The notes under the pieces are model-generated. The model was not told the origin of the DNA and did not search any database. It saw nothing but the letters and a program-made list of their open reading frames with translations. The position numbers and the translations under genes are program-made. Positions 9,598 through 19,364 of a stretch of DNA of 64,000 nt are shown piece by piece (the stretch's first letter is position 1; each line of letters begins with the position of its first letter). Source of the stretch: Clostridiales bacterium (GTDB lineage Bacteria; Bacillota; Clostridia; Oscillospirales; Acutalibacteraceae); the NCBI GenBank assembly GCA_022800315.1, contig JAAWQC010000001.1, positions 62,001 through 126,000 on the forward strand, in the 5' to 3' direction.

Positions 9598-11711
9598 TCT
9601 TCCCTCCCGAAATACTGCCCTACCTTCACGTGCGTCTGTGTATTATCGTCATTTTCAAGAGTAAACGTCGTCAATATCTTATCCTTCATGATTTCCATAT
9701 GGTTTTGACTGATCTCTTCGTTGGTGGAAAGGATAAAGACCTGACCCTTTAACGTACAAAAAAAGTCTCGGACGATGTTTTGTCTGTGTTCTGTGTCGAT
9801 TCTTGCAAAAGGTGTATCGATGATAAAAGGGACCTCGTGGCGGCATAACTGCATCAGAGATTTATAAAGGGCCATGATAAAAATCTGTTTTTCTCCATTG
9901 GACAGCGAACCCTTATCTATTTCTACCAGGAGCTCCGTATGGCCCTGATGAAATAACTGACCTGTGGATTGCAGCAAAAGGATTTTTTCTTTTGCTTTTT
10001 CCCCCAACAAAAGCGGAAGCTTGTCCATGCTATATTTTTCACATATATCCGTCAGTTCAGAATCGGTATAAGTTTCATTTCGATAGATATGAATATCGAA
10101 CTGTTCGTCAATATAGATATCGTCAATAAATCGGGATTTCCGCATTAAACGGTTGATTTCCGATCGAAACAAAGCTTCCATTTGGGCAATCTGGGTCGCA
10201 TACAGCCGGTCTTCCAATTTGTCAAGCATGAGTAACGCTTTCGCAGAGATACTGACGATGTTGTCCTTTTTGATTGCTTCTTCATATTCTTTTTGTATTT
10301 TATCATAATCAATTTTTGTCAGCGCTTCGTTTCTCACGGCTTCCTTTTTCGCATCCTCCAAAACGGATTTTTCCTGTTCCAGGCGTTTTATCTCGTTATT
10401 AAAGCCATCTTTCTTTTCTATATACTGGTGGACTGCCTCTATGCTGCACTGTTCCAGCTGGTCCCGCAATTCCTGTGTACGCTTAATAGAATTTTTCGTT
10501 TTCAACAATTCTTCTGAAATTCTATGGGAATCAAAGGCGAGGATTTGGGATATCGTATGCTGAACATCCGCTTTTTGATCCGGTGACAATTGAAATATCG
10601 GGGTAATCCGTTTTTTTCGGGAAGTCAGCTTTTGTGCTATGGACTGCACGATATGGGTTAATTGGCTATCATCCATATCCACGTTATTTTCCTTAAGTGC
10701 CTGCGATAATAAATACCGTGTGTCTTTATGCTGAAACTCAGAAAGGAAATAATCGGTTTTCTCCTGGTCTTCTTCCGCTTGAATTTGCGAGTGAATGTCC
10801 GCCAAACGGTCACGTACAATTAAAAAGGGCAGGACATCGTCGGCGATTTTTTTCATCCAGCTGCTTATTTCTCCGCGTTTTTTCTCTTCGCTTTCAATTT
10901 CACGGATAATCGCATCCCAATGTTTTTTACTTACTCCACCGGACTTTCTGTAATCCTTATCCAGCGCTTTTAAGCTGTCCTCGAGCCCTTTTTTCTTTTG
11001 ATCCAATTCCTCTATTTGATTGCTTAATGTTTCCACAATACGTTTGCTCTCATTATACGTGTCTTTTGCGGAGGTGTATCTCGCCACCATTTCTTTTTCT
11101 GCCGCCGTTTTCCCCGATAATCTATGAAAATTTTTTTTCATTATTTCAAACGTGTCATATCCGCAAAGCAGGAGAAACGCATTTTTAATCCGGCTGTTTC
11201 CCCCTTCATTCAGAAAGAAATCCGCAATTTTTTCCCCGTCAAAGAAATATAAGTTAAATAAATCCGGTGGGATCAGCTGTGTGATAAACGTTTCGAAATC
11301 CGCTATTTCCGCGGGAGACAAAACCTTTCCATTTTTCGTTACGTCCAGCCTTTCGACTACAGATGATACTTTTTCACAGGTCCAAATCCTTTTGACCAGA
11401 TAGCTATCCGTCTGGGTGCCATTATGTACAGTGAAGCCTATCTGTACGTGAGCGCTTGCGGGAAGTACGAGTTTGGCATGATTATTAATAAGCTTATATA
11501 GTGTACGAATGTAAAACGCATTGACAGCCTGATAGCCAAATGCATGGCAGCCATATATACAAACACGTATAGCGGTGAACAACGTTGTCTTTCCTGCACC
11601 GTTTTTGCCGCCGATAACTATTACGTTTTTATCGTCGGGACCTGCTGTATCCAGTACTGTGGTCCCTTCATAGGAACCAAAGTTATGTATTTCAATCGAT
11701 ACAATCTTCAT
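9594..11711 (-). CDS. dndD: DNA sulfur modification protein DndD (SMC/RecN-like ATPase)
   Basis: KIVSIEIHNFGSYEGTT, Walker A GGKNGAGKTTLF, long coiled coil, LSNGEKQIFIMALYKSL, FIIDTPFARID. Confidence 0.92.
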   Translation of the reverse strand: MKIVSIEIHNFGSYEGTTVLDTAGPDDKNVIVIGGKNGAGKTTLFTAIRVCIYGCHAFGYQAVNAFYIRTLYKLINNHAKLVLPASAHVQIGFTVHNGTQTDSYLVKRIWTCEKVSSVVERLDVTKNGKVLSPAEIADFETFITQLIPPDLFNLYFFDGEKIADFFLNEGGNSRIKNAFLLLCGYDTFEIMKKNFHRLSGKTAAEKEMVARYTSAKDTYNESKRIVETLSNQIEELDQKKKGLEDSLKALDKDYRKSGGVSKKHWDAIIREIESEEKKRGEISSWMKKIADDVLPFLIVRDRLADIHSQIQAEEDQEKTDYFLSEFQHKDTRYLLSQALKENNVDMDDSQLTHIVQSIAQKLTSRKKRITPIFQLSPDQKADVQHTISQILAFDSHRISEELLKTKNSIKRTQELRDQLEQCSIEAVHQYIEKKDGFNNEIKRLEQEKSVLEDAKKEAVRNEALTKIDYDKIQKEYEEAIKKDNIVSISAKALLMLDKLEDRLYATQIAQMEALFRSEINRLMRKSRFIDDIYIDEQFDIHIYRNETYTDSELTDICEKYSMDKLPLLLGEKAKEKILLLQSTGQLFHQGHTELLVEIDKGSLSNGEKQIFIMALYKSLMQLCRHEVPFIIDTPFARIDTEHRQNIVRDFFCTLKGQVFILSTNEEISQNHMEIMKDKILTTFTLENDDNTQTHVKVGQYFGRED

Positions 11712-13067
11712 TTATATACCTTCCTGAATCGCATAGTAATGAAGCCAGCCTTGATTCATAATCTTATCAAATGCTTTATTCAGCTTCATACTTCTGGCAA
11801 AGCTCTTATTGTTTTCGATCTCCACAATCAATTTAGAAATCAGTTCAAACTCCACATCGAATTCTTCGCAAAGACTCTGTATTTCCTTAATGACACTCTC
11901 ATCGTATATGGGCACCTTGTACGTATCCCACGGCAATCTCTTTCCTGTAGTTTCATAATATAAATCAACGAGCGCCCGCCGAGACAAATCTCCGTCTTTT
12001 TCCCACATTCTATCAATACACCGAAGCTCTTCCTGCGTGATCAATTCCATACCGGTTTCCTCTTGCAAAAGCAACAGCTTGCGCAGAATAGTCATACGGC
12101 TTTCCATAGTAAAGGGGCCCTGTCCCAGTGCGCCGTCTTTTTTCTGGTACACCGCACCGTTGCGTCGTTTGTTTTCTCGTGCAGACGGCAACGAACGCAT
12201 CATCAGCAGCCAGTTCCTGAAATCACGGAGAGGCTTCAGCTTAGTTGCACCATGGTCAATAAAGTTTTTCAGGGATTTATCTTCTTTTACCATCGTGCAT
12301 ATCCAACAACCAAAGCGAGAATTACCCGTTATCGGAATGTCTTCTTTTTTAATTTCACCTAGAACGCTTTTTTCTTCACCCAAATTTTCGCCCTGATAGA
12401 GTGAAAACAGATATTTTGTACTCGTTCCCCAAGGGGTAAACGCATCTTTCAAAAGATATTCCCAGACGACTTCATTCGGAATTTCAGTCAGAGGATTATA
12501 CACATACGCGTGTTCAATCGCCGAATGTGGGACTAAAATTTTGCCTTCAATTTCCCGGTTGCGAATATTATTAGCCCGATAGGAACTTTCCGCTTTTCGA
12601 ACGCCCAGAAGAAGGATAATCTCTCCATTACATTTCGTTTTATTAATCGTATATTTCGTCATTGGATGTATTTTTAAACGATCTGTGCACCAACGAAAAC
12701 CAGGTGGTTCTGGTGTGGGATAGCCGAGTCCAATCACCCGGCTCCAGAATGTATCCTCCATTTCAGGGTAAATAATATCGGATACAACATTCAGGTGCTT
12801 GCCGGCATCCCCGATTTGCTTGGAGGCTTTATGCATATATGTTCGAACAATCGGATTCTCCACCATAGTGTCCGAGGTAACTATGTAGACTTGCTTATGC
12901 AGTTGATCCGGCAGCAACCCATTTAGCATTTCAAAAAGGAGCATGCAGAGAAGTGTAGAGTCTTTCCCGCCGCTGAATCCAATCATCCATGGGCGCGTGT
13001 CGTGAAGATACACATATTTCATTTCCTCGATAATATCATAGAATGCTTGAAATTTATTGTTCATCAT
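11712..13067 (-). CDS. dndC: DNA phosphorothioation protein DndC (PAPS reductase-like ATP pyrophosphatase)
   Basis: PWMIGFSGGKDSTLLCMLLFEML; GFRWCTDRLKI; GCWICTMV. Confidence 0.92.
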   Translation of the reverse strand: MMNNKFQAFYDIIEEMKYVYLHDTRPWMIGFSGGKDSTLLCMLLFEMLNGLLPDQLHKQVYIVTSDTMVENPIVRTYMHKASKQIGDAGKHLNVVSDIIYPEMEDTFWSRVIGLGYPTPEPPGFRWCTDRLKIHPMTKYTINKTKCNGEIILLLGVRKAESSYRANNIRNREIEGKILVPHSAIEHAYVYNPLTEIPNEVVWEYLLKDAFTPWGTSTKYLFSLYQGENLGEEKSVLGEIKKEDIPITGNSRFGCWICTMVKEDKSLKNFIDHGATKLKPLRDFRNWLLMMRSLPSARENKRRNGAVYQKKDGALGQGPFTMESRMTILRKLLLLQEETGMELITQEELRCIDRMWEKDGDLSRRALVDLYYETTGKRLPWDTYKVPIYDESVIKEIQSLCEEFDVEFELISKLIVEIENNKSFARSMKLNKAFDKIMNQGWLHYYAIQEGI

Positions 13068-14136
13068 CCTGTCTCCTCACTAAGTGCCTTTCCTTCGCAG
13101 ATTCTTCGGGATTGAGTGCAATTCCTAACAGCTGCTTTATTTTGTTACAAGTCAGCAAGGCCGCTTCCTCGCTGTTCATGACTCTGCCGTCAGTACGCAA
13201 TGTCCTGTTTTCCCAATTTCGTCTATTATTTCGTCGCCAATCAACCTGACGGAGCCCCTTTAAAACTTTCACCATATCGCTTTGGGGATTGTCATAAAAA
13301 AAAGCGCCTAGTTTACCTAACGATTTCAGTACAATGGCTAAGGTAATAATATAATTTTCACGTAAATCTGTCTTAGATATCGCACGATGAATCAGTTCAT
13401 CCCATTCGACGATATTGTTGGCCGCATTTCTCCAAAATGTCAGCATGAATTCTTCATCGGCAATTGAAATATCCTTTTTGCGCATTATTTTATAATTGGC
13501 GGTATACATATTATTTAACGTAAATAAATTGGAGCTGTTTTTCCCCAGTATGTCTTTTTCCTTGTCTGTAAACATACGAAAGAATTCCACCGAATCAATA
13601 ATGCTCTTGGTAGCCATAGCCAAAGGATCTCTCGAGTCATAAAGCGTCGCAAGCGAATTCGATGTTTTTACGGCATGTTTATTTAAATCCGTGAACATTT
13701 GCTGACTGCGTTCCAGTCCACAGTCATTAAAGAAAACGATGGATATGGTTTCCTCGCCAAGAGTAGCATCTTCGGCGATTGCAGCATCTATCGCGGCTTT
13801 CCTATGCTGGCCATCGTTGAGCAGAAAGACCGATTCCATAGGTACTTCCAGAGTCCCAACATCCTCGCTCGTTTCACTTGGGATATACTTATATTCCCCG
13901 TCAATAGAGGCTGATAAGGCAGAAAATACATAGGTGTTTCTATTATCCAATATATATTGTTTAATCTCCGGTATACGCGCTTCATTCAATTTTCGCTGCG
14001 CTCGAAATTCCGGTAATATATAAGACTCATCCTGTATAAACAGTCGGGACAATAACTTGAGAGGGACCATCGCGATATAATAATCCCGATAAGCTTGTTT
14101 CCCCCGAACGGCTGGAAATAGGTAGCAAAACCCCAT
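13054..14136 (-). CDS. dndB: DndB, DGQHR-domain protein
   Basis: MGFCYLFPAVRGKQAYRDYYIAMVPL; VFLLNDGQHRKAAI. Start moved from ORF-track 14214 to ATG 14136 because AGGAG lies 10 nt upstream and DndB homology begins here. Confidence 0.88.
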   Translation of the reverse strand: MGFCYLFPAVRGKQAYRDYYIAMVPLKLLSRLFIQDESYILPEFRAQRKLNEARIPEIKQYILDNRNTYVFSALSASIDGEYKYIPSETSEDVGTLEVPMESVFLLNDGQHRKAAIDAAIAEDATLGEETISIVFFNDCGLERSQQMFTDLNKHAVKTSNSLATLYDSRDPLAMATKSIIDSVEFFRMFTDKEKDILGKNSSNLFTLNNMYTANYKIMRKKDISIADEEFMLTFWRNAANNIVEWDELIHRAISKTDLRENYIITLAIVLKSLGKLGAFFYDNPQSDMVKVLKGLRQVDWRRNNRRNWENRTLRTDGRVMNSEEAALLTCNKIKQLLGIALNPEESAKERHLVRRQDDEQ

Positions 14137-14153
14137 AAATTCACGTCTCCTGA

Positions 14154-14203
14154 CAATAGGCGGGATATACTTAAGTAGATACTTGAGTATATCCCGCCTA
14201 TTG
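14154..14203. repeat. 50-bp near-perfect palindrome (24-bp arms, 2-nt centre) between dptH and dndB
   Basis: CAATAGGCGGGATATACTTAAGTA-GA-TACTTGAGTATATCCCGCCTATTG; one mismatch (G.T as RNA). Confidence 0.9.
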
Positions 14204-14210
14204 GTGTTTG

Positions 14211-17200
14211 TCAATAAATGTCGGATTTGTCTTTCATTAATTCCCAGAAAGCTTTATCGCGAATATAATATGGTGCTGTAGAATCTCCCATTTTGACTAT
14301 ACTATAATGCTTTTGCAATTTTTTAACATCACTTAACAGTTTTTGCTCCTGCGGGCTATTCGCAATCGTATTAAACACGAAACGGATATCAGCGGGTTTC
14401 AGGTCGGCAACGTTATGTATTACCCAGGTTAAGATATACTTTGAAAAATCATCGTCGCCTGCTCCAAAGTGTTTTAACGATTGTGTTGACAAGAGCGTGC
14501 CGACTCCGAATTCCCTCCCCTCTTTCAATATTTTTTTAAGTGTTGGAAACCCACCATGAAGAAAATTATCTGCCTCATCGACCAGTATCATCTTAGTCAG
14601 CTGCCGGTATTGTCCCTTAATGGCACTGGAACCGCCCGCGTGCATTTGTGCGTAGAACAAGTCCAAAGTGATGGCGACTACCAGATTCTGTATGTCCATG
14701 TCATAACCAGACAGATCCAATACCACAACACCGTGCAGTAAATCAAACAGCGATTTCGTTTGGGCAGAATCATTTTCAAAAATTTCAAAGTTATCCAATT
14801 TGTCCATCACCGCTGCCAGAGAATCGTTCTTTTTAATAGAATTGTCATCGGCATACAAGCGATAAACGTCAGCAAATGTTGGTGGGGTCCGACTCCAGGT
14901 AGAGGGCTGATTGGGTACAATGCCTTTAAGCGTATAGGCCTCCTGAATACAGTTGAATAAGGCATTTTCCTGTTTCGGCCCAAGCGCATAAGCTCGGGAT
15001 AGTGTGTCTTTAAATGAATTGGCGGCATGGGTGGGAAGCAAGGGTTTTGAAATCCTTGGCGGATACAGCGCCAGCGGATTAAACGGCAGGTGATACAGCT
15101 TGATTACAGATGCATGAACCGCGTTGACAAAATCTTCTTTGCTCTCGTTGTAATCCCCTTTGTAATCAAATATCAGGATACCGATGTCATTGTTCAGAGT
15201 ATTATCCAAAGATGCCCGATATAGCTGGGTGATAATGGATTTCGTAAACTGCGTTTTGCCTGTCCCCATTGTACCGATAATTCCCGTGTTTGTATGTAAT
15301 ACTTTATCCGTGTTATCAGGTTGCCAAACCAGCGGTGCGCCATTGCTCTGATCATCGCCAAAAAGTATTTCTATACCGTGCAGCGGTTCTTTGTCAGTTT
15401 GGTCACGGACGATTGCTGGTTCCTGTGCCGCAGATATTGACTCTTCGCATACCTCGGCAAGTTCAGCAGGCAGTGTTTCCGTATCGTAAGGATTCAAATC
15501 AGGTGCTGACCAATCGCTCTGCACCGCCAGCTCCTTCCGAATCTGTGGTATGGTTTTTACCAGAAATTGCACACCATCACACTCAGTAAACTGCAAGATT
15601 TCAAAATCGCCATCCCGTCCCGCTTTCCGTGTAACGCTGTCATGCTGGAATTCTATGATGCTCCCCTTGCCGATGCAGGCATCGGCGGACACAGATATCT
15701 CGTAATTCTCATTGAGCAGATCCTGTCGGTAGTCCTGCAGTACCATATCCCAATTCTGGTCGTCCCAGATATGATACAGCTTCATCTTTTCACATGATAT
15801 GATCACAAGCTGCATGATAAAGTTTCGTATCAATTTGTTTTGCAGCGAAAAACGGTTTTCATCCGGCCAGAGAATCCGCAGCAGACTGCTCGCTGTATTT
15901 CGGATTTGTTCCCGAGCCTCCTTCAGCCTGCTTTCCGTCTGACCAATTTTCACCTCGACGGGGTGGATATACGCCACTAATTTGTCTGCACGTTTTTCCA
16001 AACCTACCATCAAAATATCGTCACTGGTTTTTCCGCTTTCAAAACCCAGCTTTTTTGCTGACAGGAGACCGTCCTTTTCCGAAAGGCCGGTCGCCCCGGA
16101 TACGCGCAGCAATTCCTCCAGTGACAGCGGCACCCATATTACATCCGGATGATCGTAGTAGGCTAGCAAGGCCTTTACTGCAGACAGAATACTCATTTTT
16201 TCACGCGGAAACTGGTTGTTCGATGAAATCAGGCGCAGCAGCCAATCCCCGTTTAACGCATTGAACATGTCAATAAGGCGGCGGATGGACTCGATATCGG
16301 ATGGCACATTTTTATTCGCCAGGTATTCCCGAATAATATCCTCGTACTGCTTAGATTTACGGGTTACCGTTATGGCGTCATATCCACTTGATGAGGTATA
16401 TTGGTCGCTGTAATGTATAATAAGTACATTCGCCTTCTCATCTCTCAGAAAAAAGTTTAAATCCACCTTGGGATCGATAAATGTCACCCAGTTGGATGCG
16501 TCATAAATCTTATCCATCTGCTGTTCAGAGCGAATCGCAACGGATGTGGATATACATAGATCCTTATTATAGGGGTTACTGGTATTCGCAACCTGAAACA
16601 GGGCGTTAAAATAACCGGCCAGATGCATGAGCGGAGAATCCGCAGCGAATTTCGCCCCGAAGCCCGTTTTGTATTCGTCACCAAAAAATACGGAGGGGAC
16701 GCCCGACCGAACACCCTCCATCATCACCCCTGACGGTATGAGAGAGGAGGTAATAACACTGGGCTCTTCATTGGAACTCATTTCATAAAAAGTGATGTGC
16801 GCGTACTCGTATTCGTTATTGTCAAGCGGATGAAAATACCCGTGCATCTTCTGAGACAATATATTCGCAATATCGTATTCGCTGAAACAACTGTCAAATT
16901 TTATATCCGTCGCACGGTATACGTCAATCAGTCTGTTGAGATTCAGCAAAGCCAGGAAGGCATTGTTGCGCTTTGTCTGTCCATACACATGAATATGAAA
17001 CTCTATGAGCGCATCCGGTTCGGTCCCTCTTTTTAGGGTATTGGAAATAAAAAGAATGAGCCCCTGCAGAACTTCGAGGCAATCGCCCATATTGATGACG
17101 TTTACCCGAAATAACAAATTTCCCATATCTTGAAACAAACAGGGAAAATGCTGGATGTATTCCTCAATCTTTTCAGCGACGAGTCTCGGAACATAAGCAC

Positions 17201-19364
17201 GCGCTCCGTTAAAACGCTTGTTGTCAAGCGGGGCGTAATATATCCATTCAGGTGAGTGTTTTTGCTCCACAACCCGGTAGACTTTTCTTTTTTCATCCCG
17301 AATATAGGGGAGCAGGTTATCACAGGACAAAAGCGCAGCAAAACCATCCTGTACGCTTCCTACTTGATCTTCCTGCAGCAGGGAGAGTTGATATGCCACA
17401 TTTAGAGGATGGAACGGAGTCAGGCGTATTTCAAAATCGCCGTCACCACCAAAGAGAATCCCAAGCTTCATTAAATCGTTAATTTCTTTATTAATAAACA
17501 GGCCACCATTGACCTTTTCCATACAGTGTAAAACGCAATCAACATAGGTGCGAGCACAGGAGGCCAGTTCCTCATTATAATAGGCAAGGCTGGGAATCAA
17601 GCCGTTGCTGCTGAAATAAAGCATGAATGCTTGATAAGCCCTTTTTACCTCATCAGGAATATCGATGACTTTTTCCTGAAGATTATCCCCTATCCGTGTT
17701 GCACTGAAATACCCCCGCTCGACGAATGCTTTTTCATACAGCAGATTCTGGCGATAGTCTTCTTTCGCATAGAATTCATCTGTCCCAAAAGCGATAGCGT
17801 TGTCACCGATAACTTTGAAATCCCTTTGCTTTTGATATTTCATTTGAAATATTTTAAGACCGGTGATCGGCAGTTTAGGTTTTGGTTCATCCATCACCCG
17901 AAGGAGAATACTCACGCCGCCCAATTCTAAAGTGATATATGTCCCATATTCCATGTCTGTCATCGTGTTTTCATCAATATGCAGGCATAGGCCCGAATCA
18001 AAATGGCAGGAATAGCGTCCATTCGGTTCTATATTCACCGAATGGACAATGTCCCTGCCAGAGTTGACGATGATATCGCCGCTGCCGCCAAAAACCTGAA
18101 GATGAGCCCCTTTTTTCTTATAAACCACGGTATATGAAGTCATTACAGATCGAAGGTAGTCGGCGGCAATATCCAAAAGACAGATACGATACTCGTATTT
18201 CGTCGAGCTAGCGGTATCCGTGATACGGATTAAATGAAAGCTGCACCCTTCTCTTCTCTGCCCCAAGGAAACCCGAATGGTTTTCCCCGATACCGTATGG
18301 CCTGCGTTTAGACACAATATCTTGTCGGATTTGACAGGACGATTAAACGTCAGCTTTAATTCGATACCCTCTTTTTTATCCGCGTTGAAAATAACAACGT
18401 TTTTCTTCCGTTGTTTACTTGCGGTAATCCCATCCGAACGAATAAAATAAGAGTCGTTCTCCACAAATGAATATGTTGATGGAGATTCGGCATATATCTC
18501 ATGGACCACCTCTTCAAAAGGGGTATTCTTTGCCTCTTTCTTTTTCTCAATAGATTTTTCAATTCTGTTATAAGTCAGGCCTTTATCCCAAGTATCTGGT
18601 TCTTTTTGCCTTTTTACCAGGTCTTGTATCAACCCGGAATCCAAACACTTTTCAAACTCCTCTTCAATATTGCCAAACCTGATGCAGCGGTCAATTCTTT
18701 CATACCAGCTGTTGTTGCTTTTTAGCCTCAGGGATAACTCTTTTTCGCTTATCATGGAGAGCGCCGTATCTTCTAACAGCCGAAATCCGCTGTAACAGGA
18801 CGTACTGACATGCTCCTGATTAATGGCCGACAATAAACTCTCATACTCAAATAATGAGGATTTGTCGCTGAAAATATCTTCGTTTTTTCTAGTGAGTTCA
18901 AACTCGAGCACAGCCTTATCCGCAGATGAAAGAGAGGACTTCTGAATATACTCACGTATGTTTTTGACGATTTCATCCTGATGAAACGGCATACCTTTGC
19001 TGGTCAAATCACAGGTACCTTTTTTAATACTGTCAATAGGAGAAGACGACAACATCAGCATTGTCATCCCCGCATTTCGGAGCGTCGTCATAAATCCATC
19101 CGTCATATCATTCGATGATACAATCGCCAGTTCCGCCTGATTAAGCTTTAACGTATAGGTCTCGTATATATCCGGAGCATATACCCACCTTCCCCGTATA
19201 GCGGTATTTTCAATTTGTGTATACAACGTTTTATAAAGCTGTGCCACCATATCCGGGTTATCCAGTTTCAGCAGATACCGTTCTCTCGCAGCGATAGAAC
19301 CATCCAGACTTTTAAAAAAGCCTATAATCCGGTCGGCAAGATATTTATAAAATTGCTTTGACAT
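14211..19364 (-). CDS. dptH: DNA phosphorothioation-dependent restriction protein DptH (HerA/FtsK-like ATPase)
   Basis: ~1.7 kaa protein; Walker A GIIGTMGTGKTQFTKS, ILIFDYKGDY, MILVDEADNFL, LLSTQSLKHF; downstream of dptF and dptG. ORF track extends to 19415; MSKQFYKYL start at 19364 preferred. Confidence 0.85.
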   Translation of the reverse strand: MSKQFYKYLADRIIGFFKSLDGSIAARERYLLKLDNPDMVAQLYKTLYTQIENTAIRGRWVYAPDIYETYTLKLNQAELAIVSSNDMTDGFMTTLRNAGMTMLMLSSSPIDSIKKGTCDLTSKGMPFHQDEIVKNIREYIQKSSLSSADKAVLEFELTRKNEDIFSDKSSLFEYESLLSAINQEHVSTSCYSGFRLLEDTALSMISEKELSLRLKSNNSWYERIDRCIRFGNIEEEFEKCLDSGLIQDLVKRQKEPDTWDKGLTYNRIEKSIEKKKEAKNTPFEEVVHEIYAESPSTYSFVENDSYFIRSDGITASKQRKKNVVIFNADKKEGIELKLTFNRPVKSDKILCLNAGHTVSGKTIRVSLGQRREGCSFHLIRITDTASSTKYEYRICLLDIAADYLRSVMTSYTVVYKKKGAHLQVFGGSGDIIVNSGRDIVHSVNIEPNGRYSCHFDSGLCLHIDENTMTDMEYGTYITLELGGVSILLRVMDEPKPKLPITGLKIFQMKYQKQRDFKVIGDNAIAFGTDEFYAKEDYRQNLLYEKAFVERGYFSATRIGDNLQEKVIDIPDEVKRAYQAFMLYFSSNGLIPSLAYYNEELASCARTYVDCVLHCMEKVNGGLFINKEINDLMKLGILFGGDGDFEIRLTPFHPLNVAYQLSLLQEDQVGSVQDGFAALLSCDNLLPYIRDEKRKVYRVVEQKHSPEWIYYAPLDNKRFNGARAYVPRLVAEKIEEYIQHFPCLFQDMGNLLFRVNVINMGDCLEVLQGLILFISNTLKRGTEPDALIEFHIHVYGQTKRNNAFLALLNLNRLIDVYRATDIKFDSCFSEYDIANILSQKMHGYFHPLDNNEYEYAHITFYEMSSNEEPSVITSSLIPSGVMMEGVRSGVPSVFFGDEYKTGFGAKFAADSPLMHLAGYFNALFQVANTSNPYNKDLCISTSVAIRSEQQMDKIYDASNWVTFIDPKVDLNFFLRDEKANVLIIHYSDQYTSSSGYDAITVTRKSKQYEDIIREYLANKNVPSDIESIRRLIDMFNALNGDWLLRLISSNNQFPREKMSILSAVKALLAYYDHPDVIWVPLSLEELLRVSGATGLSEKDGLLSAKKLGFESGKTSDDILMVGLEKRADKLVAYIHPVEVKIGQTESRLKEAREQIRNTASSLLRILWPDENRFSLQNKLIRNFIMQLVIISCEKMKLYHIWDDQNWDMVLQDYRQDLLNENYEISVSADACIGKGSIIEFQHDSVTRKAGRDGDFEILQFTECDGVQFLVKTIPQIRKELAVQSDWSAPDLNPYDTETLPAELAEVCEESISAAQEPAIVRDQTDKEPLHGIEILFGDDQSNGAPLVWQPDNTDKVLHTNTGIIGTMGTGKTQFTKSIITQLYRASLDNTLNNDIGILIFDYKGDYNESKEDFVNAVHASVIKLYHLPFNPLALYPPRISKPLLPTHAANSFKDTLSRAYALGPKQENALFNCIQEAYTLKGIVPNQPSTWSRTPPTFADVYRLYADDNSIKKNDSLAAVMDKLDNFEIFENDSAQTKSLFDLLHGVVVLDLSGYDMDIQNLVVAITLDLFYAQMHAGGSSAIKGQYRQLTKMILVDEADNFLHGGFPTLKKILKEGREFGVGTLLSTQSLKHFGAGDDDFSKYILTWVIHNVADLKPADIRFVFNTIANSPQEQKLLSDVKKLQKHYSIVKMGDSTAPYYIRDKAFWELMKDKSDIY

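Noticed and set aside
14137-14214. N-terminal extension of dndB starting at 14214
   Set aside because: The extension is the translated palindrome; ATG 14136 has an AGGAG at good spacing and matches where DndB similarity starts.
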